Counted from the stretch's first letter, positions 19,795 through 31,450 are shown. The stretch is DNA of 64,000 bases from Pseudomonas alcaligenes (GCF_014490745.1 NZ_LZEU01000001.1:620001-684000); one strand, 5' to 3'. A program made the numbers and translations. Notes: a model not told the origin generated them from the letters alone.

Positions 19795-21708
19795 CTAGAG
19801 CAGCCCGCTCGGCACCTTCAGCACATCCAGCTGCAGGCAGGCCTGCGGGCTCAGCTTGCCGTCGCTGCCGGGCATGATGAAGCCCGAGCGGCCCTGCTGC
19901 TTGGCCTGGTACATGGCCTCGTCGGCGGCCTTGTACAGGCTGGCGAACTGCTGGGCATGTTGCGGGAACAGGGCGGCGCCGATGCTGATGGTCACGGTCA
20001 GGCGGTTGGCGCCGTAGAGCACCGGCTTGGCCAGCTCGCAGAGCAGCCGTTCGGCGATTTCCTGGGCATGCTGCTGGGCGTCGGCGCCGCAGATCAGCAG
20101 GGCAAATTCGTCACCGCCGAGGCGCGCGACCATGTCGTTGGCGCGCACATGCTCGCGCAGGCGCTGGCCGATGGTACGCAGCAGCAGGTCGCCGGCGTCG
20201 TGGCCGTAGTGGTCGTTGATCGGCTTGAAGTGGTCGAGGTCGAGCAGCATCAGCACCACCGATTCCTCTCGGCGCTGGGCGTCGGCCATGGCGGTTTCCG
20301 CGCGCTCGATCAGGTAGCGGCGGTTGGGCAGCTCGGTCAGCGGGTCATGGAAGGCGGCGTGCTGCAGTTCGTGCTCGCGCTCGCACAACTGCTGGTTGGC
20401 CAGGGCCAGTTCGGCGGTACGCTGGCTGACGGCGACCTGCAGCTCGTCGGCGCTGTTCTGCATCTGCGCCAGGCGCGCGGTCTTCTCGCGGTCGGCCTGT
20501 TCCAGGGCCTCGGCCTTCTCCTGCTTGAGCATCTGGATGCGGTAGGCCAGGGCGAAGGAGAACAGGATGGATTCGGCGGCCACCGCGATGGGGAACATGT
20601 AGGCGGTGAAGTTGCTCGGCTGGATGATGCCGGCAGCGCGCATCACCAGCACGGCAGTGCTGATCAGCACGGTGCCGTAGCCGATCAGGTAGAAACGCGC
20701 CGGGATAAAGCCCTGGTACCAGCGGATGCCGGCGCTGAGCAGCGCGGTCGGCACCGTGACGATCGGGGTCAGGGCGATCAGCAGGGCCCCTTCGGCGCGG
20801 TAGCCGAAGGCGTTGATCAGGATGGCGATGGCGTACAGCACGCAGCCGGTGTTGAACGCCCGATCTGCCCAGCGCAGGCCGCGGCGGGTGTACAGCAGCT
20901 CCTGGGTGAAACGCATGACGAAGATGCCCCACAGCGAGGGCAGGCTGATGCGATCCAGCCAGAACGGCACCGGCGAGTGGCCCCAGAAATACTGGAAGCC
21001 GTGGCCGGTCATGCTGAGGATGAACACCAGCGCGCAACCGGTGGCCAGCACGTACCACAGGTAGGCCTTGTCGCGCAGGGCGACGAGGATGAACAGGTTG
21101 TACAGGAACAGCGCCAGGATCACCCCGTAGACCAGGCCGAAGCCGAGGTTCTCGCTGGCGCGCAGGTTCTGCAGGTCGTCGTGCTGCCAGACCTTGAGCG
21201 GGAAGGAGTTGCCAGCCGGATCAAAGCTGCGGAAGTAGAAGGTCAGCGGCTGCGCGCCCAGCTCCGGCAGGCGGAACACCATGCGTCGGTAGTCGAAGTC
21301 GCGGCCGGCAGCGAACGGCACGCTCTCGCTGGTTTCCCGCGTGCTCCAGCCACCCTGGCCATCCGGCAGGTAGAGCTGCACGCGGTAGACGGTGATGCCG
21401 GAGTTCTCCAGCCACCACTGGCTGGGCGCGCCCGGGGCCCGTTGCAATTGCACCTTGACCCACCAGGGATGGCGGCTCTGGCCAACCGAGGCGCGGCCAT
21501 TGGCGGGCACGAAACGCTGCTGCACGGCCGGGTCGGCCATGTCGGCGATGCCAAGGCTGCCGTCGACATCTTCCAGCAGCTCGATGTGCTCGTTCAGTGC
21601 CTGCCCGCTGCTGGTGTCCTGCAGCACAAAGGTATCGGCCAAGGCATGACCGCCCTGGATAGCCAGGCACAGGGTCAACAGCAGCGCTTGCAGGAAAGTG
21701 CCTCGCAC
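19795..21708 (-). CDS. Membrane diguanylate cyclase, 7TMR-DISM type (NicD-like)
   Basis: The 637-residue protein should make cyclic di-GMP in response to an external signal. It has a signal peptide (about 1-24), a periplasmic 7TMR-DISM extracellular domain (about 25-185), seven transmembrane helices (about 190-390), a coiled coil (about 395-445) and a C-terminal GGDEF domain. The active site GGDEF is at about residues 531-535. The product-inhibition I-site RAND lies exactly five residues before it, so both activity and feedback should be intact. Position next to alr and ygiQ matches P. aeruginosa PA4929 (NicD, a biofilm-dispersion cyclase); that orthology is from memory. It converges on alr, with 9 bases between the stops. 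Confidence 0.9.
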   Translation of the reverse strand: MRGTFLQALLLTLCLAIQGGHALADTFVLQDTSSGQALNEHIELLEDVDGSLGIADMADPAVQQRFVPANGRASVGQSRHPWWVKVQLQRAPGAPSQWWLENSGITVYRVQLYLPDGQGGWSTRETSESVPFAAGRDFDYRRMVFRLPELGAQPLTFYFRSFDPAGNSFPLKVWQHDDLQNLRASENLGFGLVYGVILALFLYNLFILVALRDKAYLWYVLATGCALVFILSMTGHGFQYFWGHSPVPFWLDRISLPSLWGIFVMRFTQELLYTRRGLRWADRAFNTGCVLYAIAILINAFGYRAEGALLIALTPIVTVPTALLSAGIRWYQGFIPARFYLIGYGTVLISTAVLVMRAAGIIQPSNFTAYMFPIAVAAESILFSFALAYRIQMLKQEKAEALEQADREKTARLAQMQNSADELQVAVSQRTAELALANQQLCEREHELQHAAFHDPLTELPNRRYLIERAETAMADAQRREESVVLMLLDLDHFKPINDHYGHDAGDLLLRTIGQRLREHVRANDMVARLGGDEFALLICGADAQQHAQEIAERLLCELAKPVLYGANRLTVTISIGAALFPQHAQQFASLYKAADEAMYQAKQQGRSGFIMPGSDGKLSPQACLQLDVLKVPSGLL

Positions 21709-21897
21709 CGGTACGGCTCCTTAGTCCTCGGCGCGGGGCCGGGCTGATCTCGATCCCGCCGAGTATAGCCATGAGTGTGGCTGTGATCACAAACTGCTGT
21801 CGTGTTCGGGTATAAGCGACTGAGCGTTCTACTCGGACTCTGTATATTTTTTGTGCTATATTCCGCGCCCCCGTGAGAGCCCGGTTGATCAAAAAAC
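21709..21897. promoter_or_regulatory. Divergent promoter region of the NicD-like gene and ygiQ
   Basis: This 189-bp spacer serves two divergent genes. On the - strand TATACT (complement of 21762-21767) is a plausible -10 for the cyclase gene, about 54 bases before its ATG, with only a poor -35. On the + strand an AT-rich stretch (TGTATATTTTTTGTGCTATATT, about 21841-21862 in two overlapping -10-like pieces) is the likely ygiQ promoter. A 10-bp perfect palindrome TGTGATCACA lies at 21782-21791. Confidence 0.4.
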
Positions 21898-24207
<2,310 letters not shown>

Positions 24208-24216
24208 GCGGCGTGA

Positions 24217-24320
24217 CTCCCTCTCCCTCCGAGAGAGGGTTGGGGTGAGGGTGCCCTAGGCAACTCAGCGTGGCCTGTAAGCCCCTCACCCCCGGCCCCT
24301 CTCCCGGGGGGAGAGGGGAG
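24217..24320. repeat. CCCTCTCCC/GGGAGAGGG intergenic repeat, copy 1 (paired)
   Basis: Two half-elements face each other. One reads CTCCCTCTCCCTCCGAGAGAG and continues into GTTGGGGTGAGGG; the other reads CCCTCACCCCCGGCCCC and continues into TCTCCCGGGGGGAGAGGGG. Each half is an imperfect hairpin, and the two are inverted relative to one another. It fills most of the spacer between ygiQ and the transglutaminase gene. Five relatives occur further right in the window. Confidence 0.8.
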
Positions 24321-24473
24321 CTGGCGCCTTTTCTGTGCGCCGCACTGCCCGCCCTGCGCGCGCCGCCCCGTTGTGGTGCTCGGCACCCCGCGCAACCCGC
24401 TGAAACCGCGAAAAAGTCACTGGCATAACTCTTGCGCAGCCCAGGTATCGCCCTGGCTCGCAGGAGGCCCGCC

Positions 24474-27400
24474 GTGTCGATCCATGTCGCACTGCAGCAT
24501 GTCACCCATTACCGCTACGACCGTCTGGTCAACCTCGGCCCGCAGGTCGTACGCCTGCGCCCGGCGCCACACAGCCGCACGCGCATCCTCTCCTACGCGC
24601 TCAAGGTCGAACCGGGCGAGCATTTCATCAACTGGCAGCAGGATCCCCAGGGCAACTACCTGGCGCGCCTGGTGTTCCCGGACAAGACCGACGAGCTGAA
24701 AATCGTCGTCGACCTGGTCGCCGAGATGGCGGTGTTCAACCCCTTCGACTTTTTCCTCGAGCCCTACGCCGAGCAGATTCCCTTCGCCTACACCGCCGGC
24801 GAGCAGCGCGAGCTGGCGCCCTACCTGGTCAAGCTGGCGGGCGGTGCGCTGTTCGCCGACTACCTGGCCGGCATCGAGCGCAAGCCCAAGGCCAGCGTGG
24901 ACTTCCTGGTTGCGCTGAACCAGAGACTGGCCACCGATATCGGCTACCTGATCCGCCTGGAGCCGGGCGTGCAGACCCCCGAGGAAACCCTGGAGAAGGC
25001 CTCCGGCTCCTGTCGCGACTCGGCCTGGCTGCTGGTGCAGCTGTTCCGTCACCTGGGCCTGGCCGCGCGCTTCGTCTCCGGCTACCTGATCCAGCTCAGC
25101 GCCGACGTCAAATCCCTCGACGGCCCCAGCGGCACCGAAGTGGACTTCACCGACCTGCATGCCTGGTGCGAGGTGTACCTGCCGGGGGCCGGCTGGATCG
25201 GCCTCGATCCGACTTCCGGGCTGTTCGCCGGCGAAGGCCACATCCCGCTGGCCTGCAGCCCCGAGCCGTCCTCGGCGGCGCCGATCAGCGGCGCGGTGGA
25301 CGAGTGCGAGTGCGACTTCGAGCACGAGATGCGCGTCGAGCGCATCTGGGAAGCGCCGCGGGTGACCAAGCCGTACAGCGACGAGCAATGGCAGGAGATT
25401 CTCGACCTCGGCCGGCTGATCGACGGCGACCTGGCCTATGGCGACGTGCGCCTGACCATGGGCGGCGAGCCGACCTTCGTCGCCCTCGACTACCCCGACG
25501 ACGCCGAGTGGAACACTGCGGCCATGGGCCCGAACAAGCGCCGTCTGGCCGGCGAGCTGTTCCATCGCCTGCGCGCGCATTACGCGCCGCAGGCGATGGT
25601 GCATTTCGGCCAGGGCAAGTGGTACCCCGGCGAGCAGCTGCCGCGCTGGTCGCTCAACTGTTTCTGGCGCAAGGACGGCGAGCCGATCTGGCAGGACGCC
25701 GCGCTGTACGCCGACGAGACGCGCTACTACGGCGCCGACGCGCGCCTGGCCGGGCGCTTCCTGGCCGCCCTGGCCGGGCACCTCGGGCTGTCCGCCGAGC
25801 ATGCCTTCCCGGCCTACGAGGACTGGCTCTACTACCTGTGGCGCGAGCGCCGGCTGCCGGCCAACGTCAGCCCGGACGACCCGCGCCTGGCCGACCCGCT
25901 GGAGCGCGAGCGCCTGCGCAAGGTGTTCTGCCGTGGCCTCGGCGAAGTGGTCGGGCATGTCCTGCCGCTGATGTGTGATACCGCCGGGCAGTGGCTGACC
26001 GGCCCCTGGTTCCTGCGCGAAGAGCACTGCCGCCTGATTCCCGGCGACTCGCCACTGGGCTATCGCCTGCCGCTGGATTCGCAGCCCTGGGTCGGCGAGC
26101 TGGACTACCCCTATGTGCAGCCGCAGGATCCCAACCAGCAGTTCCAGCCGCTGCCCAGCCGGCAGAGCATCCAGCAGCAGCTGCGCACCCCGCTGCACCC
26201 CCATGGCAAGGGCGACGGCCCGGCGCTGCGGGCACCGGCGCCGTTCGAGTCGGCCGCCGGCATCGTGCGCACGGCGCTGTGCGCCGAACCGCGCGACGGC
26301 CGCCTGTACCTGTTCATGCCGCCCCTGAGCCGGCTGGAGGAGTATCTGGAACTGGTCGCCGCCATCGAGGCCACCGCCCGTGAGCTGCGCTGCCCGGTGC
26401 TGCTGGAGGGCTACGAGCCACCGGCCGACCCGCGCCTCAACTACTTCCGCGTCACTCCGGATCCGGGCGTGATCGAGGTGAATATCCACCCGGCGAGCAA
26501 CTGGCAGGAGCTGGTCGAGCGCACCGAGTTTCTCTACGAGGCGGCGCGGCAGACGCGCCTGACCAGCGAGAAGTTCATGGTCGACGGGCGCCATACCGGC
26601 ACCGGCGGCGGCAACCACTTCGTCCTCGGTGGCGCCACTCCGGAAGACTCGCCGTTCCTGCGTCGTCCCGACCTGCTGCGCAGCCTGATTAGCTACTGGC
26701 ACAACCACCCGTCGCTGTCCTACCTGTTCAGTGGCCTGTTTATCGGCCCGACGTCTCAAGCCCCCAGGGTCGACGAGGCGCGCAACGATGCCCTCTACGA
26801 GCTGGAAATCGCCTTCGCGCAGATGCCCGAGCCGGGCCGCGACTGCCCGCCCTGGCTGGTCGACCGCCTGCTGCGCAACCTGCTGGTGGATGTCACCGGC
26901 AACACCCACCGCGCCGAGTTCTGCATCGACAAGCTGTACTCGCCGGACAGCGCCAGCGGCCGCCTCGGCCTGCTCGAACTGCGTGCCTTCGAGATGCCGC
27001 CGCATGCGCGCATGAGCCTGGCCCAGCAGGTGTTGCTGCGCGGCCTGGTCGCACGTTTCTGGGACGAGCCCTACCGGCCGCACAAGCTGGCGCGCTGGGG
27101 CACCGAACTGCACGACCGCTTCCTGTTGCCGCACTTCGTCGAGCAGGACTTCCAGGACGTGCTGCACGAGCTCAACGCCTATGGCTATCCGCTGCGCGCC
27201 GAGTGGTTCGCCCCGCACTTCGAGTTCCGTTTCCCCAAGGTCGGCGACTACCAGGTGCGTGGCATCGACCTGGAACTGCGCCAGGCCCTGGAGCCCTGGC
27301 ATGTGCTCGGCGAGGAGGGCGCCGTCGGCGGCACCGTGCGCTATGTGGATTCGTCCCTGGAGCGCCTGCAGGTGCGCCTCGACGGCCTGGCGCCGGATCG

Positions 27401-27770
27401 CTACGTGCTCACCTGCAACGGCGTGCCGGTACCGCTGCGCCCCACTGGCAAGGTCGGCGAGTTCGTCGGCGGCGTGCGCTACCGCGCCTGGCAGCCGGCC
27501 AACTGCCTGCAACCGACCATCGGCGTGCAGGCACCGCTGGTGTTCGACCTGGTCGATACCTGGATGAGCCGCTCCCTCGGCGGTTGCCAGTACCATGTGG
27601 CTCACCCCGGCGGGCGCAACTACGCCAGCCTGCCGGTCAACGCCTACGAGGCCGAGAGCCGGCGCCTGGCGCGCTTCTTCCGCCACGGCCACAGCCCGGG
27701 CGAGCTGACGGCCAGCCAGCCGATCAACAATAATGAATTGCCGATGACCCTGGATCTGCGCCGTGTTTGA
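24474..27770 (+). CDS. Transglutaminase-like protease fused to DUF2126
   Basis: The 1098-residue protein has an N-terminal bacterial transglutaminase-associated domain (about 1-85), a papain-fold transglutaminase core with an apparent catalytic triad Cys180 (SGSCRDSAW), His229 (DLHAWCEVY) and Asp245 (GLDPTSGL), and a ~800-residue DUF2126 region (about 300-1090). DUF2126 is related to the COOH-NH2 ligase fold. The set was predicted by Iyer and Aravind to make or trim peptide-like products; no product is established. The start is a GTG at 24474 with CAGGAGG 6 bases upstream. It leads a three-gene cluster. Confidence 0.88.
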   Translation: MSIHVALQHVTHYRYDRLVNLGPQVVRLRPAPHSRTRILSYALKVEPGEHFINWQQDPQGNYLARLVFPDKTDELKIVVDLVAEMAVFNPFDFFLEPYAEQIPFAYTAGEQRELAPYLVKLAGGALFADYLAGIERKPKASVDFLVALNQRLATDIGYLIRLEPGVQTPEETLEKASGSCRDSAWLLVQLFRHLGLAARFVSGYLIQLSADVKSLDGPSGTEVDFTDLHAWCEVYLPGAGWIGLDPTSGLFAGEGHIPLACSPEPSSAAPISGAVDECECDFEHEMRVERIWEAPRVTKPYSDEQWQEILDLGRLIDGDLAYGDVRLTMGGEPTFVALDYPDDAEWNTAAMGPNKRRLAGELFHRLRAHYAPQAMVHFGQGKWYPGEQLPRWSLNCFWRKDGEPIWQDAALYADETRYYGADARLAGRFLAALAGHLGLSAEHAFPAYEDWLYYLWRERRLPANVSPDDPRLADPLERERLRKVFCRGLGEVVGHVLPLMCDTAGQWLTGPWFLREEHCRLIPGDSPLGYRLPLDSQPWVGELDYPYVQPQDPNQQFQPLPSRQSIQQQLRTPLHPHGKGDGPALRAPAPFESAAGIVRTALCAEPRDGRLYLFMPPLSRLEEYLELVAAIEATARELRCPVLLEGYEPPADPRLNYFRVTPDPGVIEVNIHPASNWQELVERTEFLYEAARQTRLTSEKFMVDGRHTGTGGGNHFVLGGATPEDSPFLRRPDLLRSLISYWHNHPSLSYLFSGLFIGPTSQAPRVDEARNDALYELEIAFAQMPEPGRDCPPWLVDRLLRNLLVDVTGNTHRAEFCIDKLYSPDSASGRLGLLELRAFEMPPHARMSLAQQVLLRGLVARFWDEPYRPHKLARWGTELHDRFLLPHFVEQDFQDVLHELNAYGYPLRAEWFAPHFEFRFPKVGDYQVRGIDLELRQALEPWHVLGEEGAVGGTVRYVDSSLERLQVRLDGLAPDRYVLTCNGVPVPLRPTGKVGEFVGGVRYRAWQPANCLQPTIGVQAPLVFDLVDTWMSRSLGGCQYHVAHPGGRNYASLPVNAYEAESRRLARFFRHGHSPGELTASQPINNNELPMTLDLRRV

Positions 27771-27800
27771 CTTCCTTTTCCGCGTACGGGAGACGGATCT

Positions 27801-27860
27801 GTAGGAGCGAGCTCTGCTCGCGAACAATGCAAAGGCTTCGCGAGCAGAGCTCGCTCCTAC
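27801..27860. repeat. REP doublet (REPIN-like), GTAGGAGCGAGC type
   Basis: Left arm 27801-27824 and right arm 27837-27860 are a perfect 24-bp inverted repeat beginning GTAGGAGCGAGCTCTGCTCG, with a 12-base loop. GTAGGAGCGAGC is the core of the main REP family of P. putida and P. fluorescens group genomes. It sits between two genes that are otherwise probably one operon and could affect mRNA stability there. Confidence 0.9.
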
Positions 27861-27897
27861 CAAGAACACCCCGCGCTAGATATCTCTTGAGCCTGCC

Positions 27898-30393
27898 ATG
27901 CCTGACTTGCTTGCCGACTACCCGCTGAACGAGGCGGCCTACCACGAACTGCTGGATGCCAAGGGCGCGGTACGCCCGCACTGGCGCCGGCTGTTCGAGC
28001 AGCTGCAGCGCAGCAGCCCGGCGCAGCTGCAACAACGCCAGGCCCTGCTCAGCCGGCAGATCCAGGAAAACGGCGTGACCTACAACGTCTACGCCGACCC
28101 GGATGGCGCCGACCGCCCCTGGGAGCTGGATCTGCTGCCCAACCTGATTCCCTTTGATGAGTGGCAGCAGATCGCCGCCGGCGTGGCCCAGCGCGCCGGC
28201 CTGCTCAATGCCGTGCTGGCCGACCTGTACGGCCCGCAACAATTGCTCGCCGACGGCTTGCTGCCGGCCGAGCTGGTATTCGGCCACGACAACTTCCTCT
28301 GGCCGTGCCAGGGCATCCAGCCGCCGGGCGGCACCTTCCTGCACCTGTACGCGGTGGATCTGGCCCGCGCCCCGGACGGCCGCTGGTGGGTCACCGCCGA
28401 CCGCACCCAGGCGCCGTCCGGTGCCGGCTATGCCCTGGAGAACCGGCAGATCCTCTCGCGCGCCTTTCCCGAGCTGTACCGCGACCTGCGCGTGCAGTAC
28501 CTGGCCGGCTTCTTCCGCACCCTGCAGGACACCCTGGCGCGCCAGGCGCCGGTGGAAGGCGGCGAGACGCCGCTGGTGGTGCTGCTGACGCCGGGGCGCT
28601 TCAACGAAAGCTATTTCGAGCACCTGTACCTGGCCCGCCAGCTCGGCTATCCGCTAGTGGAAGGCAGCGACCTGACCGTGCGCGACGCCACCGTCTACCT
28701 CAAGACCCTGGCCGGCCTGCGCCGGGTGCATGCGGTGCTGCGCCGCCTCGACGACGACTTCTGCGACCCGCTGGAGCTGCGTACCGATTCCGCCCTCGGC
28801 GTGCCCGGCCTGCTCGAGGCGGTACGCCAGGGCAAGGTGCTGGTGGCCAATGCCCTCGGCAGCGGTGTGCTGGAGTCGCCCGGCCTGCCCGGTTTCCTGC
28901 CGGCGATCAGCGAGAAGCTGCTCGGCGAGGAACTGCTGCTGCCGTCCATCGCCAGTTGGTGGTGCGGCGAGCCGCCGGTGCTGGACGAGGCGCTGGAGAT
29001 GCTCGACGAGCTGCTGGTGCGGCCCAGCTTCCCGTCGCAGAGCTTCGCCCCGGTATTCGGCCGCGATCTCGACGCGGCGCAGCGCGCCGAGTTGGCCGCG
29101 CGCCTCAAGGCGCGCCCCTATGCCTACGTGGCCCAGGCCCAGGCCCAGCTGTCGCAGGCGCCGGTGTGGCAGGCCGAGGACGGCAAGCTGGCGCCGCGGG
29201 CCATCGGCATGCGCGTATTCGCCGTGGCCAGCGCCGACGGCTACAAGGTTCTGCCCGGCGGCCTGACCCGGGTGGCCGCCGAGGCCGACGCCGAAGTGGT
29301 GTCGATGCAGCGCGGCGGGGCGAGCAAGGACACCTGGGTGCTCGGCGAACGGCATGCCGGCGGCGAGCCCTGGCAATGGCTGCGCCCGCTCGGCGTGGCC
29401 GACCTGGTGCGCAGCGACCCCTACCTGCCGTCACGGGTGGTGGAAAACCTGTTCTGGTTCGGCCGCTACAGCTCGCGCTGCGAGGATGGCGCGCGGCTGC
29501 TGCGCATCATGCTGGCGCGCTATGTCGACGATGACGACGACCCGCAGGCGCTACAGACCGCCCTGGCCCTGGGCGAGAGCCTCGGCCTGCTGCCGGGTGC
29601 CGTCGAGGGCACCCTGGAGCAGCGCCTGCTGCAGGCCCTGCTCGGTGCCGACTGGCCGACCAGCCTGCGCGCCAACCTGCAGCGCCTGCAGTGGGCGGCC
29701 GGCAGCGTGCGCGGCAAGCTGTCGCGGGAGAACTGGCAGGCGCTGGTCGAGCTGCAGCGCGAGGCGCAGAGCCTGGATAGCGAGGGCGCGGACTTCGGCG
29801 AGCTGCTGGATTTCCTCAACCGTCTGCTGATGTCGCTGGCGGCGCTGTCCGGCTTCGCCCTCGACGACATGACCCGCGACGACGGCTGGCGCTTCCTCAT
29901 GCTCGGCCGCTGCATCGAGCGCCTGCAGTTCCTCGCCGAGAGCATCGCCGAGTTCCTGCGTAGCCCGGCGGCGCATGACCAGTCGGCGCTGGAGTGGCTG
30001 CTGGAGCTGGGCAACAGCAGCATCACCTATCGCACCCGCTACCTGGCCAGCGCGCAGCTGATCCCGGTGCTCGACCTGCTCCTGCTCGACGCGCAGAACC
30101 CGCATGCGGTGCTGTTCCAGCTGCGCCAGCTGCTGCGTTCGCTGGGCAACCTCGAGGCCAGCTTCGCCTTCAGCGGCGACAGCCGCCTGGTCGAGCTGGA
30201 GCGCAAGCTGGCCGGCTTCCAGCTGGGCAGCCTGGAGAGCCCGCTGTTCGGCCAGTCCGGCATCCGCGCCGTGCTCGGCGGGCTGGCCGACCTGCTGCTG
30301 CAGATCGCCAGCGCCGCCGGTGCGGTATCCGACCAGCTGGCGCTGCGTTTCTTCGTGCATGTGGACGCCAGCCGCGGGACGCTTTCCGTATGA
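27898..30393 (+). CDS. Circularly permuted ATP-grasp ligase fused to alpha-E domain
   Basis: The 831-residue protein joins a circularly permuted type 2 ATP-grasp domain (about 60-480) to an alpha-E (DUF403) all-helical domain (about 511-825, starting SRVVENLFWFGRYSSRCEDG). ATP-grasp enzymes form amide bonds through acyl phosphates. The two domains are often separate genes, so this is a natural fusion that supports their acting together. It overlaps the next transglutaminase gene by four bases (ATGA). Substrate and product are unknown. The ATG at 27898 follows a CTTGAG site. Confidence 0.88.
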   Translation: MPDLLADYPLNEAAYHELLDAKGAVRPHWRRLFEQLQRSSPAQLQQRQALLSRQIQENGVTYNVYADPDGADRPWELDLLPNLIPFDEWQQIAAGVAQRAGLLNAVLADLYGPQQLLADGLLPAELVFGHDNFLWPCQGIQPPGGTFLHLYAVDLARAPDGRWWVTADRTQAPSGAGYALENRQILSRAFPELYRDLRVQYLAGFFRTLQDTLARQAPVEGGETPLVVLLTPGRFNESYFEHLYLARQLGYPLVEGSDLTVRDATVYLKTLAGLRRVHAVLRRLDDDFCDPLELRTDSALGVPGLLEAVRQGKVLVANALGSGVLESPGLPGFLPAISEKLLGEELLLPSIASWWCGEPPVLDEALEMLDELLVRPSFPSQSFAPVFGRDLDAAQRAELAARLKARPYAYVAQAQAQLSQAPVWQAEDGKLAPRAIGMRVFAVASADGYKVLPGGLTRVAAEADAEVVSMQRGGASKDTWVLGERHAGGEPWQWLRPLGVADLVRSDPYLPSRVVENLFWFGRYSSRCEDGARLLRIMLARYVDDDDDPQALQTALALGESLGLLPGAVEGTLEQRLLQALLGADWPTSLRANLQRLQWAAGSVRGKLSRENWQALVELQREAQSLDSEGADFGELLDFLNRLLMSLAALSGFALDDMTRDDGWRFLMLGRCIERLQFLAESIAEFLRSPAAHDQSALEWLLELGNSSITYRTRYLASAQLIPVLDLLLLDAQNPHAVLFQLRQLLRSLGNLEASFAFSGDSRLVELERKLAGFQLGSLESPLFGQSGIRAVLGGLADLLLQIASAAGAVSDQLALRFFVHVDASRGTLSV

Positions 30394-31304
30394 AGCGCGC
30401 GCACTATCAGGTTCTCCACGACACCCATTACCGCTACTCGGCGCCGGTTTCCCTGGCCCAGCAGCTGGCGCACCTGTGGCCGAGAGACTGCGCGTGGCAG
30501 CGCTGCCTGGAGCGCCATCTGACCGTCACCCCGCAGCCGACCCGGCGCCTGGATGGCGTCGATGTGTTCGGCAACCCGCTGACCCGCCTGGCCTTCGAGC
30601 GGCCCCACGACGAGTTGCGGGTGATCGCCTGCCTGCGCGTCGAGGTGCAGGCCCGCGAGGATCTGCAGCTGGAGGATTCACCGGCCTGGGAGGAGGCGGT
30701 CGCCGCCCTGCGCTATAGCGGCCAGGCGCTGCCGGCCGAACTGCTGGAGGCGGCGCGCTACCGCTTCCAGTCGCCCTATGTGCACCTCAAGCAGGCCTTC
30801 GTTGCCTTCGCCGCCGAGTGCTTCAGCCCCGGCCGCCCGCTGCTATTGGCGGTGCGTGCGCTGATGCAGAAGATCTTCACCGAGTTCACCTTCGATGCCG
30901 CCGCCACCCAGGTGGCGACGCCACTGCTGCAGGTGCTGGAGGAGCGCCGCGGGGTATGCCAGGACTTCGCCCACCTGATGTTGGCCTGCCTGCGTTCGCT
31001 GGGCCTGTCGGCGCGCTACGTCAGCGGCTACCTGCTGACCCAGCCGCCGCCCGGCCAGCCGCGGCTGATCGGTGCCGACGCTTCGCACGCCTGGGTCTCG
31101 GTGTACTGCCCGCGCCAGGGCTGGGTGGATTTCGACCCGACCAACAACCTGTTGCCGGCGCTGGAGCACATCAGCCTCGGCTGGGGCCGCGACTTCGCCG
31201 ACGTGTCGCCGCTGCGCGGGGTGATCCTCGGCGGCGGCAGCCACGACCCGGAGGTGCGGGTCACGGTTACCCCACTGGGTGAGGCATTGCCGGCTGCGAG
31301 TTGA
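30390..31304 (+). CDS. Transglutaminase-like cysteine protease
   Basis: The 304-residue protein has the bacterial transglutaminase-like N-terminal domain (about 1-90) and a transglutaminase core with Cys190 (GVCQDFAHLM), His233 (ASHAWVSVY) and Asp249 (DFDPTNN). It is the short companion always seen beside the ATP-grasp/alpha-E gene and probably cleaves the peptide or isopeptide bonds that partner makes or needs. Its start overlaps the previous stop. Its own TGA (31302-31304) is followed with no gap by a 140-bp palindromic element. Confidence 0.9.
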   Translation: MKRAHYQVLHDTHYRYSAPVSLAQQLAHLWPRDCAWQRCLERHLTVTPQPTRRLDGVDVFGNPLTRLAFERPHDELRVIACLRVEVQAREDLQLEDSPAWEEAVAALRYSGQALPAELLEAARYRFQSPYVHLKQAFVAFAAECFSPGRPLLLAVRALMQKIFTEFTFDAAATQVATPLLQVLEERRGVCQDFAHLMLACLRSLGLSARYVSGYLLTQPPPGQPRLIGADASHAWVSVYCPRQGWVDFDPTNNLLPALEHISLGWGRDFADVSPLRGVILGGGSHDPEVRVTVTPLGEALPAAS

Positions 31305-31444
31305 GAACCTGCCCAAAGTCTGCTGCGCGTCGGCCATGCTGCGTTGAAAGCAGGCTCGGGCTGCTCATTTACAGCTCGTAAACTCCGCGCCCTCGCCTGT
31401 TTTCGCCTTGCCTGGCTCTAGCTCGCGAGACTTTGAACAGGTTC
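31305..31444 (-). repeat. 140-bp palindromic element, copy A
   Basis: This copy is bounded by GAACCTG and CAGGTTC. Nested inverted stems include CCAAAGTCT/AGACTTTG, a GCCTG/CAGGC-type stem and a TTTAC-GAGCT-GTAAA tip. It is in reverse orientation relative to copy B. It starts on the base after the transglutaminase TGA and ends six bases before the betA stop on the other strand, so it fills the whole spacer between two convergent genes and may terminate both. Confidence 0.9.
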
Positions 31445-31450
31445 TGTGCC

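Noticed and set aside
21782..21791. TGTGATCACA palindrome as a CRP/Vfr site
   Set aside because: CRP/Vfr half-sites need a 6-bp gap between TGTGA and TCACA; here they are fused, so the spacing is wrong.
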